From Shewanella halifaxensis HAW-EB4 (lineage in GTDB: Bacteria > Pseudomonadota > Gammaproteobacteria > Enterobacterales > Shewanellaceae): a stretch of 64,000 nt of DNA. Where the stretch lies: assembly GCF_000019185.1 (NCBI RefSeq), contig NC_010334.1:4926001-4990000 (forward strand). The letters are read 5' to 3'. The position numbers were made by a program, and so were the translations under genes. Below the pieces are notes generated by a model. It was not told the origin of the DNA. It did not search any database and saw only the letters and a list, made by a program, of their open reading frames with translations. Below, in pieces: positions 15,735-24,363 of this stretch (the stretch's first letter is position 1; the number at the start of each line of letters is the position of its first letter).

Positions 15735-16346
15735 ATGAAAATTGGCACAGAAGAAAACCCTCTTGTTGCAACTTTAGACAAAGTAGCTAGACCCTTATTA
15801 GAAGCGGCATTGAGAGACAATAGTTTTGAATTCAAAGATGAGCATACATATGGAATTGAATTATTTTTGAATAATGTTGCCGGAAATGAACACCTATCAA
15901 AGATGGCAATTCGTATTGCCATCTTTTTTCACAACTATTTTCTTTCTGATGACGCAGAGCGATCTACCGATTATGAAGATGGGGAGGTGTTTATGACAAC
16001 AGATCCTAATAGCCGGACATTAATCAATGGACATGAAGACTATATCGATAACGAGTTCTATGTAAGGTACGCAGGCTCCACTATTGGGTTTCCTATACCT
16101 TTACCAAACCTTGTATCTTTACTTGCCGAGTCAAATATTCTTATAAGCTCATCAAATCTAATGAAAACTCTTAAAGAGCTTCATGAGTTCAACTACCTAA
16201 CACTCTCACCTCCTCCTAATTATCCAAAAAGTAAAAACAGAACACCTTGGAGACATATCAGGCTCTACAAAGGAATGATAGAAAAGCCACTTTATTATCA
16301 CATAAAGAGTAAAGCAGACCTTGAAGGCTCGACATCAAGTAATTAA
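15735..16346 (+). CDS. Hypothetical protein, 203 aa
   Basis: Not recognised. A soluble protein with a mixed N-terminal helical part and a C-terminal stretch that could be a winged helix (LVSLLAESNILISSSNLMKT, then LKELHEFNYLTLSP). It ends in a Ser-rich tail. It is divergent from the 330-aa gene, with the palindrome at 15518 between them, and is followed after 8 bp by a 30-bp site. A replication or regulatory role is possible but not shown. Confidence 0.45.
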   Translation: MKIGTEENPLVATLDKVARPLLEAALRDNSFEFKDEHTYGIELFLNNVAGNEHLSKMAIRIAIFFHNYFLSDDAERSTDYEDGEVFMTTDPNSRTLINGHEDYIDNEFYVRYAGSTIGFPIPLPNLVSLLAESNILISSSNLMKTLKELHEFNYLTLSPPPNYPKSKNRTPWRHIRLYKGMIEKPLYYHIKSKADLEGSTSSN

Positions 16347-16354
16347 CACTGCTC

Positions 16355-16384
16355 ACTTCCGGTTAATGTACGTTACCGTGAAGT
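16355..16384 (+). repeat. 30-bp dif-like site 5
   Basis: Left arm ACTTCCGGTTAA, centre TGTACG, right arm TTACCGTGAAGT. The left arm shares ACTTCC with site 2 and the right arm shares TTACCG. It separates the Rep-like module from the CoiA-like gene. Confidence 0.6.
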
Positions 16385-16390
16385 CACGAC

Positions 16391-17671
16391 TCAATCTATA
16401 GAATCTGGGCTGAGTTCGTCGAGAAGGCTTCCATTAAATGGCCATGGAACCCCACCTTTGCGGCAGATTTGCCGCAAATCAGGCTCCATCCTAACAAAGT
16501 GTTTTTTTATCGAAGTATTCGCCATTGTGGCTTTAGACCAAGCTTGCTCCTTCTCCCTTAGAGCTTTAGCCTCACGCTGAACTTTAATTTGCAGCTCGCA
16601 TAGTTCAACAGCCTTTTCATCTAAATTCACTGCTTGGTTCTCAACGGCACGAAGCTCTTCTTTCTTACATAATAGTTTGGCCTCAACAGCCATAATATCT
16701 TTTTGCAAAAGGTGGTGCTTATCATGTAATTCGGTTAGATATTCTCGCTCAATGAGTTTTAACTTTTCTGCATTTTCGCTATCAAGGCGTCTTAAGTACT
16801 GTTCTTCAAGTTGATACAAGGTACTCATAAACGACGTATTCGCCGCTTCAACATTCCTATCTCTCTCATTTTTGAATCGTTCAGCCTGCCTCGAAATACT
16901 AACAAGCTCATCCGTAACGCACTTAATTCTATATTTATATTCATCATATTGGCGGCTAAATGACTGGATGTAATCTTGCTTACCTTTAATTTCTTTTTCT
17001 AATATTTCTTGTTCCAATGCTAACCGCTTGTTTTCCACAATAAACGCTTTAGTAATAGCCCTTTCATGAGCCTGAAACTGCTCAGCAATAACGCCAACTG
17101 GAGCAACAGATAACCAATTCAAATCAGCTCTGCCAAGATGGCTTTCAATATGTTCGTCTAATATCCGATCTTCGACTAAAGAAAAGTCGCTAAAATCAAT
17201 CTCGATCACCGAGGCATTAACAGCTTTATATTCAGCTGTTTTCTGTTTATCAACTTCATGAGTCACTTTGACTTCGACCAAAATTCTCTCACCATTACAG
17301 TAACCTGTAACATCCGGGATCCGCTTTGTTGGTCTCAAACTCTTTTCTAATCTTATATCATCAAACTTTAGCGATAGCGTGGTAGGTTTGGAGTAACCTA
17401 TAGGGACAGTGAGTACTCTATATTGCTCTAAGTACTTCTTAACTCTAAGGTGTATTTCACTTTCGCCACTCCATTGACAATTGTCCTTATCCGACTCTTG
17501 GTGGTGAGCAAAATGCCATTGTTTTACCTTTCCCTGCTTAGCAGATAATCTTCCTTGGCAATCAATGCAGACACACTCGCATGCCAAACCATTCGCCACA
17601 TTTTTAACGGAAACAAATTCATCTTCTTTGCTTAGTGCATATGTCATCTTTACCGCTTGAAATAGACTCAT
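16391..17671 (-). CDS. CoiA-like protein with nuclease domain and long coiled coil
   Basis: About 426 aa. Residues ~15-60 match the CoiA N-terminus: ANGLACECVCIDCQGRLSAK (a CxxC pair), then KQWHFAHH. A PD-(D/E)xK-like nuclease segment follows at ~115-140 (RIPDVTGYCNGERILVEVKV; D, E and K in order). Residues ~205-380 are a long charged coiled coil. CoiA is a competence-linked protein; such fusions also occur on mobile elements. The start at 17671 (GGAAG 8 bases upstream) is preferred over 17686. It is the sole gene between site 5 and the recombinase region. Role in this island unknown; DNA processing or defence is inferred. Confidence 0.6.
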   Translation of the reverse strand: MSLFQAVKMTYALSKEDEFVSVKNVANGLACECVCIDCQGRLSAKQGKVKQWHFAHHQESDKDNCQWSGESEIHLRVKKYLEQYRVLTVPIGYSKPTTLSLKFDDIRLEKSLRPTKRIPDVTGYCNGERILVEVKVTHEVDKQKTAEYKAVNASVIEIDFSDFSLVEDRILDEHIESHLGRADLNWLSVAPVGVIAEQFQAHERAITKAFIVENKRLALEQEILEKEIKGKQDYIQSFSRQYDEYKYRIKCVTDELVSISRQAERFKNERDRNVEAANTSFMSTLYQLEEQYLRRLDSENAEKLKLIEREYLTELHDKHHLLQKDIMAVEAKLLCKKEELRAVENQAVNLDEKAVELCELQIKVQREAKALREKEQAWSKATMANTSIKKHFVRMEPDLRQICRKGGVPWPFNGSLLDELSPDSID

Positions 17672-17833
17672 CTCAACATCTTCCATAATGACCAGAAACC
17701 TATATACCGCTCCAACTTTATCATTTCTTTTACTACACTTTCTGCGATTTATGCTGAGTAAACAAATATTGTTCTTTTCTACTCGGATTAGCGAAAACTA
17801 ACCGTCTGAAACAGCCACTAAAACCACTCTCAA

Positions 17834-17875
17834 CAGCCTGATATAATTACGTTATCAGCACGAAGCTCTTCGTGC
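17834..17875. other. Degenerate dif-like half site and hairpin before the recombinase gene
   Basis: CAGCCTGATATA, centre ATTACG, then TTATC resembles the left arm, centre and inner right arm of the 30-bp sites; the outer right arm is absent. Immediately after, GCACGAAG and CTTCGTGC form an 8-bp stem (17858-17875), 18 bp before the recombinase start. This may be a primary site, a terminator or a regulatory hairpin. Confidence 0.35.
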
Positions 17876-17893
17876 TCTATCTAGGCTACCCTT

Positions 17894-18835
17894 ATGAATA
17901 ATCAAACTCCGACGGCGTTGTTTTTGTCACGCCTAGCGCCCAGTGGGCGTAGACCGCTGCGCTGTCAGCTAAACACGGTACTCAAACTGTTTAATTGGAA
18001 AGGTGAAGTTGAAGCGCAACCATTTCACACACTTAACTACGCACAAATTGAATACGTCAAACGCCATAAGTTGGATGAGGGTAAGTCCCCACGAACAGTT
18101 AATCTGGTGGTATTTGCACTCAAGGCCATTGTTAAGACTGGTTTCCTAATGGGTATGGTGGACGATATTCAATGGCGGCAGGTACAAGCCGTTAAGCGGC
18201 TACCTATCAACCCCAGTAGCCGAGGTAAGGCGTTATCATCCAATAGTGTGGGTGAGTTGATCACCACCTGTTATCTGGACAAGCGGCACATTGGCAAACG
18301 GGACTGCTGCATATTGGCTCTATTTCTCAGTACTGGCCTAAGGCGCTTTGAGTTAGCCAACCTGACAGTCAGTGATATCCACCTTGATAAACGTACCTTA
18401 ACGGTAAAGTCCGGCAAGGGTAAGAAGCCACGTAAACAACCGTTCCCCACATGGGCACTGACCTACATCGACAGCTGGTTAAGGGTAAGGACTTACCAAC
18501 CAGGGGACTTGTTTAACCCCATCTGGAACAATGTCATTAAACATGACCGTGGCCTAAGTTGTGCTGCCCTCTACCAAATAGTTAAGGCTCGCACTTTAGA
18601 AGCCACAGGTATCACCATTTCCCCACACGACTTACGCAGAACCTTCATTACCGAACTACTCAATCAAAAGGTCGATTTAAGCACTGCTAGCAAACTGGCT
18701 GGTCACGCCAATGTCACCACCACGCAGATCTATGATAAACGTGATGAATCTGTAATGAGAGAGGCTATCAACCAACTGAACTATCAATTGAATGACCAAC
18801 TAAATGTACAACCAGATGGAGACGAGTATGACTAG
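17894..18835 (+). CDS. Tyrosine recombinase (second, internal integrase)
   Basis: A 313-aa phage-integrase/Xer-type recombinase. The N-terminal SAM-like core-binding domain is followed by the catalytic domain. Catalytic residues are in place: R150 in STGLRRFELANL, a lysine in the beta hairpin (~172-175), H245 and R248 in PHDLRRTFI, H271 in LAGHANVTTT, and the nucleophile Y280 in QIYDKR. No IntI-specific insertion is evident. The start of the AAA gene overlaps the end by 8 bp, so the two are coupled. It points away from the row of 30-bp sites, as an integron integrase points away from its cassettes. Acting on those sites is inference. Confidence 0.88.
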   Translation: MNNQTPTALFLSRLAPSGRRPLRCQLNTVLKLFNWKGEVEAQPFHTLNYAQIEYVKRHKLDEGKSPRTVNLVVFALKAIVKTGFLMGMVDDIQWRQVQAVKRLPINPSSRGKALSSNSVGELITTCYLDKRHIGKRDCCILALFLSTGLRRFELANLTVSDIHLDKRTLTVKSGKGKKPRKQPFPTWALTYIDSWLRVRTYQPGDLFNPIWNNVIKHDRGLSCAALYQIVKARTLEATGITISPHDLRRTFITELLNQKVDLSTASKLAGHANVTTTQIYDKRDESVMREAINQLNYQLNDQLNVQPDGDEYD

Positions 18836-20882
18836 CCTCCATACACCATACCCCGAAGATAATATGGTGATAGAGATTACGCCAACCCAATCACACCAAG
18901 GCAGCGCAACCAGCTATGCCTATAAAGCCCTTACCTCTGGTTATGTCGATGACACAGATCTTCAAGACCTGAGTAGCCGCATCATCAAAGTAGTGTGTGG
19001 TAAAGGTATCAAGCTAGGGTGTGCCAACAAACTAAGTAACTTAAAGCGCCACCTCAAGAAGCAAAGAGGTGAAACGGCCACCAGCAACCTTGACCATAAT
19101 TGTAAGTTACTCTCTCAAGGTCTTGGACTGCCAACTGATGGCTGGAAGGTAGTGAAGTTTATTGTGGTGATGAATGTTAACCGCGGACTATTTGATCTTA
19201 TCAATAAGATCTTACCTGAGGATAACTACGCCAATGCAATGTTCGCCTACACACTAGGGCTATCAGAGTTCAGGTTAATAGAAGTATTAAAAGCACTGGC
19301 AACAACAGGCCTGTTTGACCCGTTCTACGATTACGGCTTAATAGATTTTATGAATCTACCACAGGCAATCATTAGCTTATTGCTCGGCTCCAAGGTCGAG
19401 TACTACCTCAATCTTATTGAACCATTTATACAATCCAAGCCTGAGTCTGAGCTTAAGCTACGCCACTTTGGCCACCTTGAGTGTGACACCTTGCAGCAAT
19501 TTTTAGATATCAGTATTAACCAGTCCATGCTGGGAGTTAATGTACTTTTCTACGGGTTACCCGGCACAGGCAAAACCGAACTAGCCAAAGTACTGGCTGA
19601 TAAAACTCAATCACACCTTATCGCCATTAAACCTGTTGGGGATGAAGTATCAGGTGAACAAGGTAGATTCAAGAGGCAAGCCTTTAGCTCTAATCTAAGG
19701 TTGCAGTACCTAACGCTGGTACAACGCTTAGTATCACCAGATGAAAAGACTCTATTACTAATAGATGAGTGTGAGGATATCTTTGAGCAAAGCATTTCTC
19801 ACCGTGGTTATGGTAAGGAGCTGCTACATGAATTGATGGAACGAAACACCATACCAACTATCTGGATAACCAATCATATTGATGTTATCCCCCACAGCTG
19901 CATACGCCGCTTCACCTATGTACTTAACGTTAGCATTCCTGACAATAGGGTTATGGAAAGCCTAATGGATAATAGCTTTAAGGGGCTAAGGGTATCCAAG
20001 GTATTCAAACACCAGCTAGCCACACTGCCAGAGCTAACCCCTGCTCATATCACCAATGCGGCCTTTGTCACTCATAACACTCGGCTTTCGGGTAAAGCTG
20101 CCGAGCATAATATAGAGGTTATGGTTAAAAGCACCCTAACTGCTTGCGGCCACAGCACTAATGGTAACGGTTATAAACCACAACTCCCCTTTTCTACCGA
20201 GTACCTCAACATTAAGGGCGGCAACCAAGCGATAGACCTGTTAGAAAACTCGCTAGATACAACCTGCGATATCCGCACCTTATTAGTCGGTCCACCCGGC
20301 ACAGGAAAAACAGCGGTTGTAGAGTATCTGGCCAATGGCTGTAACCGTGAGTTAGTGACCATTAGGTGCTCAGATGTACTCGGAAAATACGTAGGGGAAA
20401 GCGAGAAGAATATCGCCCGTATCTTTCAACAGGCCAGTGATAACAACTGTATTTTGTTCTTCGATGAGGTGGACAGCCTGCTATTAGATAGGGGCGGCTT
20501 AAACGCCAGTTGGGAGATACAGCAAGTTAATGAACTACTGACACAGATGGAGAGTTTCAATCAGCCCTTCTTCGCAGCAACTAATTTCTCTGAGCGTCTA
20601 GACAGAGCTGTAATGCGACGATTCGACTTCAAGCTATCATTTAATTATCTTACTGAGAAACAAGCTCAGAATCTCTTTAGGAACGTCACAAGCACAAATA
20701 CGCTATCAGCTCAGACACTAGATTCGCTAAGCTTACTTAAGCTGCTAACTCCCGGTGACTTTTCTATCTTAAGGCGTCGTCAAAAACTAAATCACTTCAA
20801 GCTAACCACCGATGAGTGTTTAGCCATTCTAACCACCGAGAACAACAGTAAGCCCGGCAACAGAACTATCGGCTTCAAGTAA
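18828..20882 (+). CDS. Tandem AAA+ ATPase coupled to the recombinase
   Basis: A 684-aa protein with two AAA+ modules. Module 1 has Walker A YGLPGTGKTE (about 243-250) and Walker B TLLLIDECEDIF; module 2 has Walker A GPPGTGKTA (about 488-495), a pore-like KYVGESEKN stretch, Walker B ILFFDEVDSLL and RRFDFKLSF near the sensor region. The arrangement recalls Cdc48/ClpX-like remodellers. The ~230-residue N-terminus is not recognised and may be an adaptor. The ATG at 18828 follows GGAGACGAGT and overlaps the recombinase stop. Coupling suggests it remodels the recombinase or its complex; that role is inferred. Confidence 0.8.
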   Translation: MTSLHTPYPEDNMVIEITPTQSHQGSATSYAYKALTSGYVDDTDLQDLSSRIIKVVCGKGIKLGCANKLSNLKRHLKKQRGETATSNLDHNCKLLSQGLGLPTDGWKVVKFIVVMNVNRGLFDLINKILPEDNYANAMFAYTLGLSEFRLIEVLKALATTGLFDPFYDYGLIDFMNLPQAIISLLLGSKVEYYLNLIEPFIQSKPESELKLRHFGHLECDTLQQFLDISINQSMLGVNVLFYGLPGTGKTELAKVLADKTQSHLIAIKPVGDEVSGEQGRFKRQAFSSNLRLQYLTLVQRLVSPDEKTLLLIDECEDIFEQSISHRGYGKELLHELMERNTIPTIWITNHIDVIPHSCIRRFTYVLNVSIPDNRVMESLMDNSFKGLRVSKVFKHQLATLPELTPAHITNAAFVTHNTRLSGKAAEHNIEVMVKSTLTACGHSTNGNGYKPQLPFSTEYLNIKGGNQAIDLLENSLDTTCDIRTLLVGPPGTGKTAVVEYLANGCNRELVTIRCSDVLGKYVGESEKNIARIFQQASDNNCILFFDEVDSLLLDRGGLNASWEIQQVNELLTQMESFNQPFFAATNFSERLDRAVMRRFDFKLSFNYLTEKQAQNLFRNVTSTNTLSAQTLDSLSLLKLLTPGDFSILRRRQKLNHFKLTTDECLAILTTENNSKPGNRTIGFK

Positions 20883-20983
20883 CACCAACAGTAAGACTTA
20901 CCCAATTAACCACCATGAAGTCTAGCCCAACACAGGGCTAGACCATCAACTCGTAAGATAACCAACCACAAAAGGTAATCACC

Positions 20984-21439
20984 ATGACGGCATCATTATT
21001 GAGTTCACTCAAGGTCACCGCTCGCCCAGAAGATGGCAGCAAGAACCCTCTCATTCAACGTAGAGAGAAGTTACTCACCAAGCTAGGACAGCAAAAAACC
21101 TTAGCCACCGCCCTTATCAACCAAGAGGTACATACCTTCTACCGCGAGAAATGGGTAAAAGATGAAGAAACAGGCAAGAAAGAGAAGGTACAGGTGCCGA
21201 AGAAGGTCTGCCCTTGGTTCTACAAGCGTAACAACCGTTATTACTTCGAAGTGCGCAGTGGTAATAAGCCACTGGAGCTACAAAAAGGAATGCACGCAGT
21301 CGAAGTAGGCAAAGAGGAAGAGTTAGTTAATACCATCGAAACCATTATCGAAGCGGTAGTGGCCGGAGAACTAGACCTATTGCTAACTAAAGGTGATAAG
21401 CCGGGTACAAAGAAAGATAAGGCCAGCAATCAAAAGTAA
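20984..21439 (+). CDS. DUF6641-family protein
   Basis: A 151-aa basic protein that fits DUF6641: an N-terminus with SSLKVTARPEDGSKNPLIQR, RREKLLTKLGQQKTLATAL, and a central CPWFYKRNNRYYFEVRSGNK block. It ends in a lysine-rich tail. The family is common beside DUF2787 genes on vibrio and Shewanella mobile elements, but its function is unknown. It follows the AAA gene by 101 bp on the same strand and is probably in the same operon. Confidence 0.7.
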   Translation: MTASLLSSLKVTARPEDGSKNPLIQRREKLLTKLGQQKTLATALINQEVHTFYREKWVKDEETGKKEKVQVPKKVCPWFYKRNNRYYFEVRSGNKPLELQKGMHAVEVGKEEELVNTIETIIEAVVAGELDLLLTKGDKPGTKKDKASNQK

Positions 21440-21551
21440 CATCCAAGCTGCTCTACAACCTCAACCAGTAAGACACAAACCAAGCCTCAGAGCAGGAGCC
21501 TAATCTTAATCAAGCACCTGCTTTCAATCTACAGACTAACAAGGCATCACT

Positions 21552-21970
21552 ATGACCACCAAAATTAAACATCAAGATCTCTGCTTACCCATATCCCCCA
21601 TGTTTGCCATGCACTTAGCAGATCTTATCTGCGACCTTCAGCAATTACCATCAACTTCAGAGACCCCAGCTACTCAGCAGAGCGTGGTGGTTTTCATCCT
21701 GTGGAAGTTAGGCTAGAGAAAGAAACTAATGCAGAACATGGCGACCAATGGCGCATCTGCTATATCACCGACTTTAGCAATGTAGGTATTGGCTACATGG
21801 CTGAGCTTACCAAGGAACTGGACTTCGACTTTGATAGCGGAATTTTTCAACACCTGATGGGAGTAACACCACTAGAGCAAGCAAGGGGGATCTATCAAGT
21901 ATGGGAACAAAACTTCTTGGCTTATAGCCTTGGGATTAAAGCTTATCAAGTTACGCTAACCACTGAATAG
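21552..21970 (+). pseudogene. DUF2787-family gene, frameshifted
   Basis: The ATG at 21552 opens a frame (TTKIKHQDLCLPISPMFAM) that stops at 21716. From about 21650 the -1 frame reads AITINFRDPSYSAERGGFHP and continues through YITDFSNVGIGYMAELTKEL to 21970, which is the DUF2787 consensus. One missing base between about 21635 and 21650 explains the split. An ATG at 21701 would give only the last 89 residues. Either the gene is inactive or the assembly has an error. Confidence 0.7.
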
Positions 21971-22053
21971 ACATTCTCTACACATCCCGCTAGATAACTT
22001 TATATAAATAGGTATTCTAGGCCCCAGTCTCAATGCCTAGCTAAGGAAAAATC

Positions 22054-22410
22054 ATGGAACTATATAAACAAGAATTTGGTCAAAACTTTAACTTAGGCTT
22101 CGACTTATCCCTGTACCCTTGGTTAATAGATAAGAGCTGGCATAACGATATATCACCGAGCTTTTACTTTAAAACCTCCACAGGGTTTATGGTGCTTTGG
22201 GTCGACTATGAAAAGCCTGAGCAAAGAGAAGACAGCGAACAAGATCGCTACGTTGTAATGACCGCTGTTAACAGTGGAACGGATGAATCGCCAGAGGTTC
22301 ATCATAATGAAGATTCTTTACAAATTTTTTCGACAGAAGACCCAAGAACACTCAATATTTTTCTATCAAACACTATGGGCTCAATTACCCAAACACAATC
22401 CCACACTTAA
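22054..22410 (+). CDS. Hypothetical protein, 118 aa
   Basis: Not recognised. A small acidic soluble protein with several tryptophans and tyrosines in the first half (YPWLIDKSWHND, FMVLWVDYEKPE) and no signal peptide. It has a Shine-Dalgarno (AAGGAAAA) in place and lies last in the plus-strand row after DUF2787, before the methyltransferase. The surrounding gap 22411-22537 shows no further gene. Confidence 0.5.
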   Translation: MELYKQEFGQNFNLGFDLSLYPWLIDKSWHNDISPSFYFKTSTGFMVLWVDYEKPEQREDSEQDRYVVMTAVNSGTDESPEVHHNEDSLQIFSTEDPRTLNIFLSNTMGSITQTQSHT

Positions 22411-22537
22411 GCTTAATTAAAATTCAAGTTACGTTTCAACTAACACAACAAAACTCCCTGTGATGCTTTAAAATCCCTGGACAATCACAATGCTGTTCAG
22501 TACAATTATATCATTATTGGTATAAGGTAGGTTTAAA

Positions 22538-24130
22538 TTGAACCATATAGAACTATTTTCTGGATGTGGGGGGCTTTCTCTAGGCTTAGAGCAAAGCGGC
22601 TTTGAGCTCACCATGGCAAATGAACTTTCTCCAATGGCTGCAGAGTCATTTGCATACAATTTTTTTAATGAAAATTTAGACGAATTAGCAATAAACGATA
22701 AACAGGCTACACATACACTTTGGCTAAATAGCAATTATGCCGAACTGAAACCTAGATTACGTGAAAACCCATTTACCTTTCCCGCATTCGATGAGGCAGG
22801 TACAAGTGATATCCCTACTGATGCCTCAGAACTCAAAGGAAAATTGGTAGTTGGCAGCATTGTCGAACTCAACCGTCTACTAGATAGCAACGAAGAGCTA
22901 ACTAAGCAACTCAGAACAGCTTTTGGATCTCAAGGTGGTTTAGACTTGGTATCAGGTGGACCACCTTGTCAAAGTTTCAGCATGGCAGGTCTTCGCAAGC
23001 GTGATTGTGATAAAAATACACTCCCATGGGAGTTTGCCAAGTTTGTTAAGCATACTCAGCCTAAAGTTGCGATGCTTGAGAATGTTACGGGAATCCTAAG
23101 AGCTTTTAAAGACGATGAAGGCAACAGCTTTCATGCTTGGTATGAAGTCGCTAAGGTGTTTGCCTCTATCGGTTACGTACCGCTATGCTTACATATAAAT
23201 GCTCGCCTCGCAGGAATAGCCCAGAACAGGCCGCGTTTCATTATGATTGCTGTAAGGTTTGATCATTATGAGACGATTGCTGGTGGATTTGAGGTTGGTG
23301 ATACCAATACGAAACTATTTTCTCCATCATTAAAGTTTTATCAATTGGTTCAGGAATCAGGCAGTGAGTTACCATTCGGCCATTTGGATTACTTCGATAC
23401 AACTAAACCGATCCACCGTAGTTTATTTGAAAGCTCATTTCTAGCAGGATTAGTTAATGGTGAGATGGTTACCGTTCGTGAAGCACTGGATGATTTAAAG
23501 CAAAAATACCCTTCAAAGCCTTCAGATTTTATAACTTCACTAAACGCAACTTTTAATCATTTACCTCAGTGGTTAAAATCACCAGAAGGGTCTGAATGGC
23601 CGAACCATGAATACCGCAATAACGGTGAAGTAGTACAACGCCGCTTCCGGTTATATCAAGTACTTCAAACTATTGATGAACGTTGGATCACTAAAGCTAT
23701 TTTTTCGATACTAAAGGGCAATGCGACTGAATTGGACGATGATGCATGGGCTGTATGTCGTGAATATAAATACTTGCAAATAGATCATACGCTAAAAGTT
23801 TTTGAGTCTAAGCAAGACTTCATTCAGTACCTTCGTGACCACCCGACTAAGAAGCAAACACAAAAAGCTTTAGTGGCAAACGCCCCAGCTCCTGCAGCTC
23901 TCTCTATTCCCGATGACGCTTGCCACTATGATGAGCATGAGCTTAGAGTTCTAACTGTACGAGAAATGGCAAGAATACAATCCTTTCCGGATAATTTTGT
24001 GTTCCGCTCTAAAGTGACTACTGGTGGACATTATCGTAAATTTGAGGTGCCTCAATATACTCAAGTAGGTAATGCTGTTCCGCCGCTATTAGGCTTAAAA
24101 CTAGGGAATTGTATTTCACAGCTATTATAA
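22538..24130 (+). CDS. DNA 5-methylcytosine methyltransferase (type II R-M)
   Basis: A 530-aa C5-cytosine methyltransferase. Motif I ELFSGCGGLSLGLE binds SAM. Motif IV GGPPCQSFS carries the catalytic C144, motif VI is ENVTG, motif VIII is QNRPRFIMIAV, and motifs IX-X are near EMARIQSFPDNF and QVGNAVPP. The start is TTG at 22538, with AAGGTAGG upstream and the expected family N-terminus. It protects DNA against the convergent endonuclease at 24364. The recognition sequence cannot be read from the protein, but the partner's family suggests a CC(W/S)GG-like target. No C (controller) protein gene is seen. Confidence 0.93.
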   Translation: MNHIELFSGCGGLSLGLEQSGFELTMANELSPMAAESFAYNFFNENLDELAINDKQATHTLWLNSNYAELKPRLRENPFTFPAFDEAGTSDIPTDASELKGKLVVGSIVELNRLLDSNEELTKQLRTAFGSQGGLDLVSGGPPCQSFSMAGLRKRDCDKNTLPWEFAKFVKHTQPKVAMLENVTGILRAFKDDEGNSFHAWYEVAKVFASIGYVPLCLHINARLAGIAQNRPRFIMIAVRFDHYETIAGGFEVGDTNTKLFSPSLKFYQLVQESGSELPFGHLDYFDTTKPIHRSLFESSFLAGLVNGEMVTVREALDDLKQKYPSKPSDFITSLNATFNHLPQWLKSPEGSEWPNHEYRNNGEVVQRRFRLYQVLQTIDERWITKAIFSILKGNATELDDDAWAVCREYKYLQIDHTLKVFESKQDFIQYLRDHPTKKQTQKALVANAPAPAALSIPDDACHYDEHELRVLTVREMARIQSFPDNFVFRSKVTTGGHYRKFEVPQYTQVGNAVPPLLGLKLGNCISQLL

Positions 24131-24241
24131 AATAGCTATAAACCGAATAAGAAAACAATGTGTATTACCCAATATATTGCAAGGTTCAGTTATAGGCATA
24201 ATTAACCGTCGTAATTATACGAAGCTACCAATTACCTTTGT

Positions 24242-24290
24242 CGCCCTAGCATATATTCACAGTTTTTAGCTGTGAATATATGCTAGGGCG
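24242..24290. terminator. Perfect 21-bp hairpin between convergent R-M genes
   Basis: The arms 24242-24262 and 24270-24290 are exact complements (beginning CGCCCTAGC, ending GCTAGGGCG) around TTTTTAG. It lies between the convergent methyltransferase and endonuclease genes. Long and perfect for a terminator; no T-run follows on either strand, so its role may be blocking read-through or antisense pairing. Confidence 0.65.
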
Positions 24291-24363
24291 TATCTTGATT
24301 AATATAGTAAACTAATTATCAGACCAAGCTTTAAAATTATGTTCCCCCTACTGCTTAGGTATT

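Noticed and set aside
5961..16384. Classical integron attC array
   Set aside because: GTTAAGT fits the attC core GTTRRRY in some copies, but two copies break it (ATTAAGT, GTGAAGT), no consistent long attC stem is seen, gene orientation is mixed and the recombinase lacks an evident IntI insertion. A dif-like 12-6-12 site fits better.
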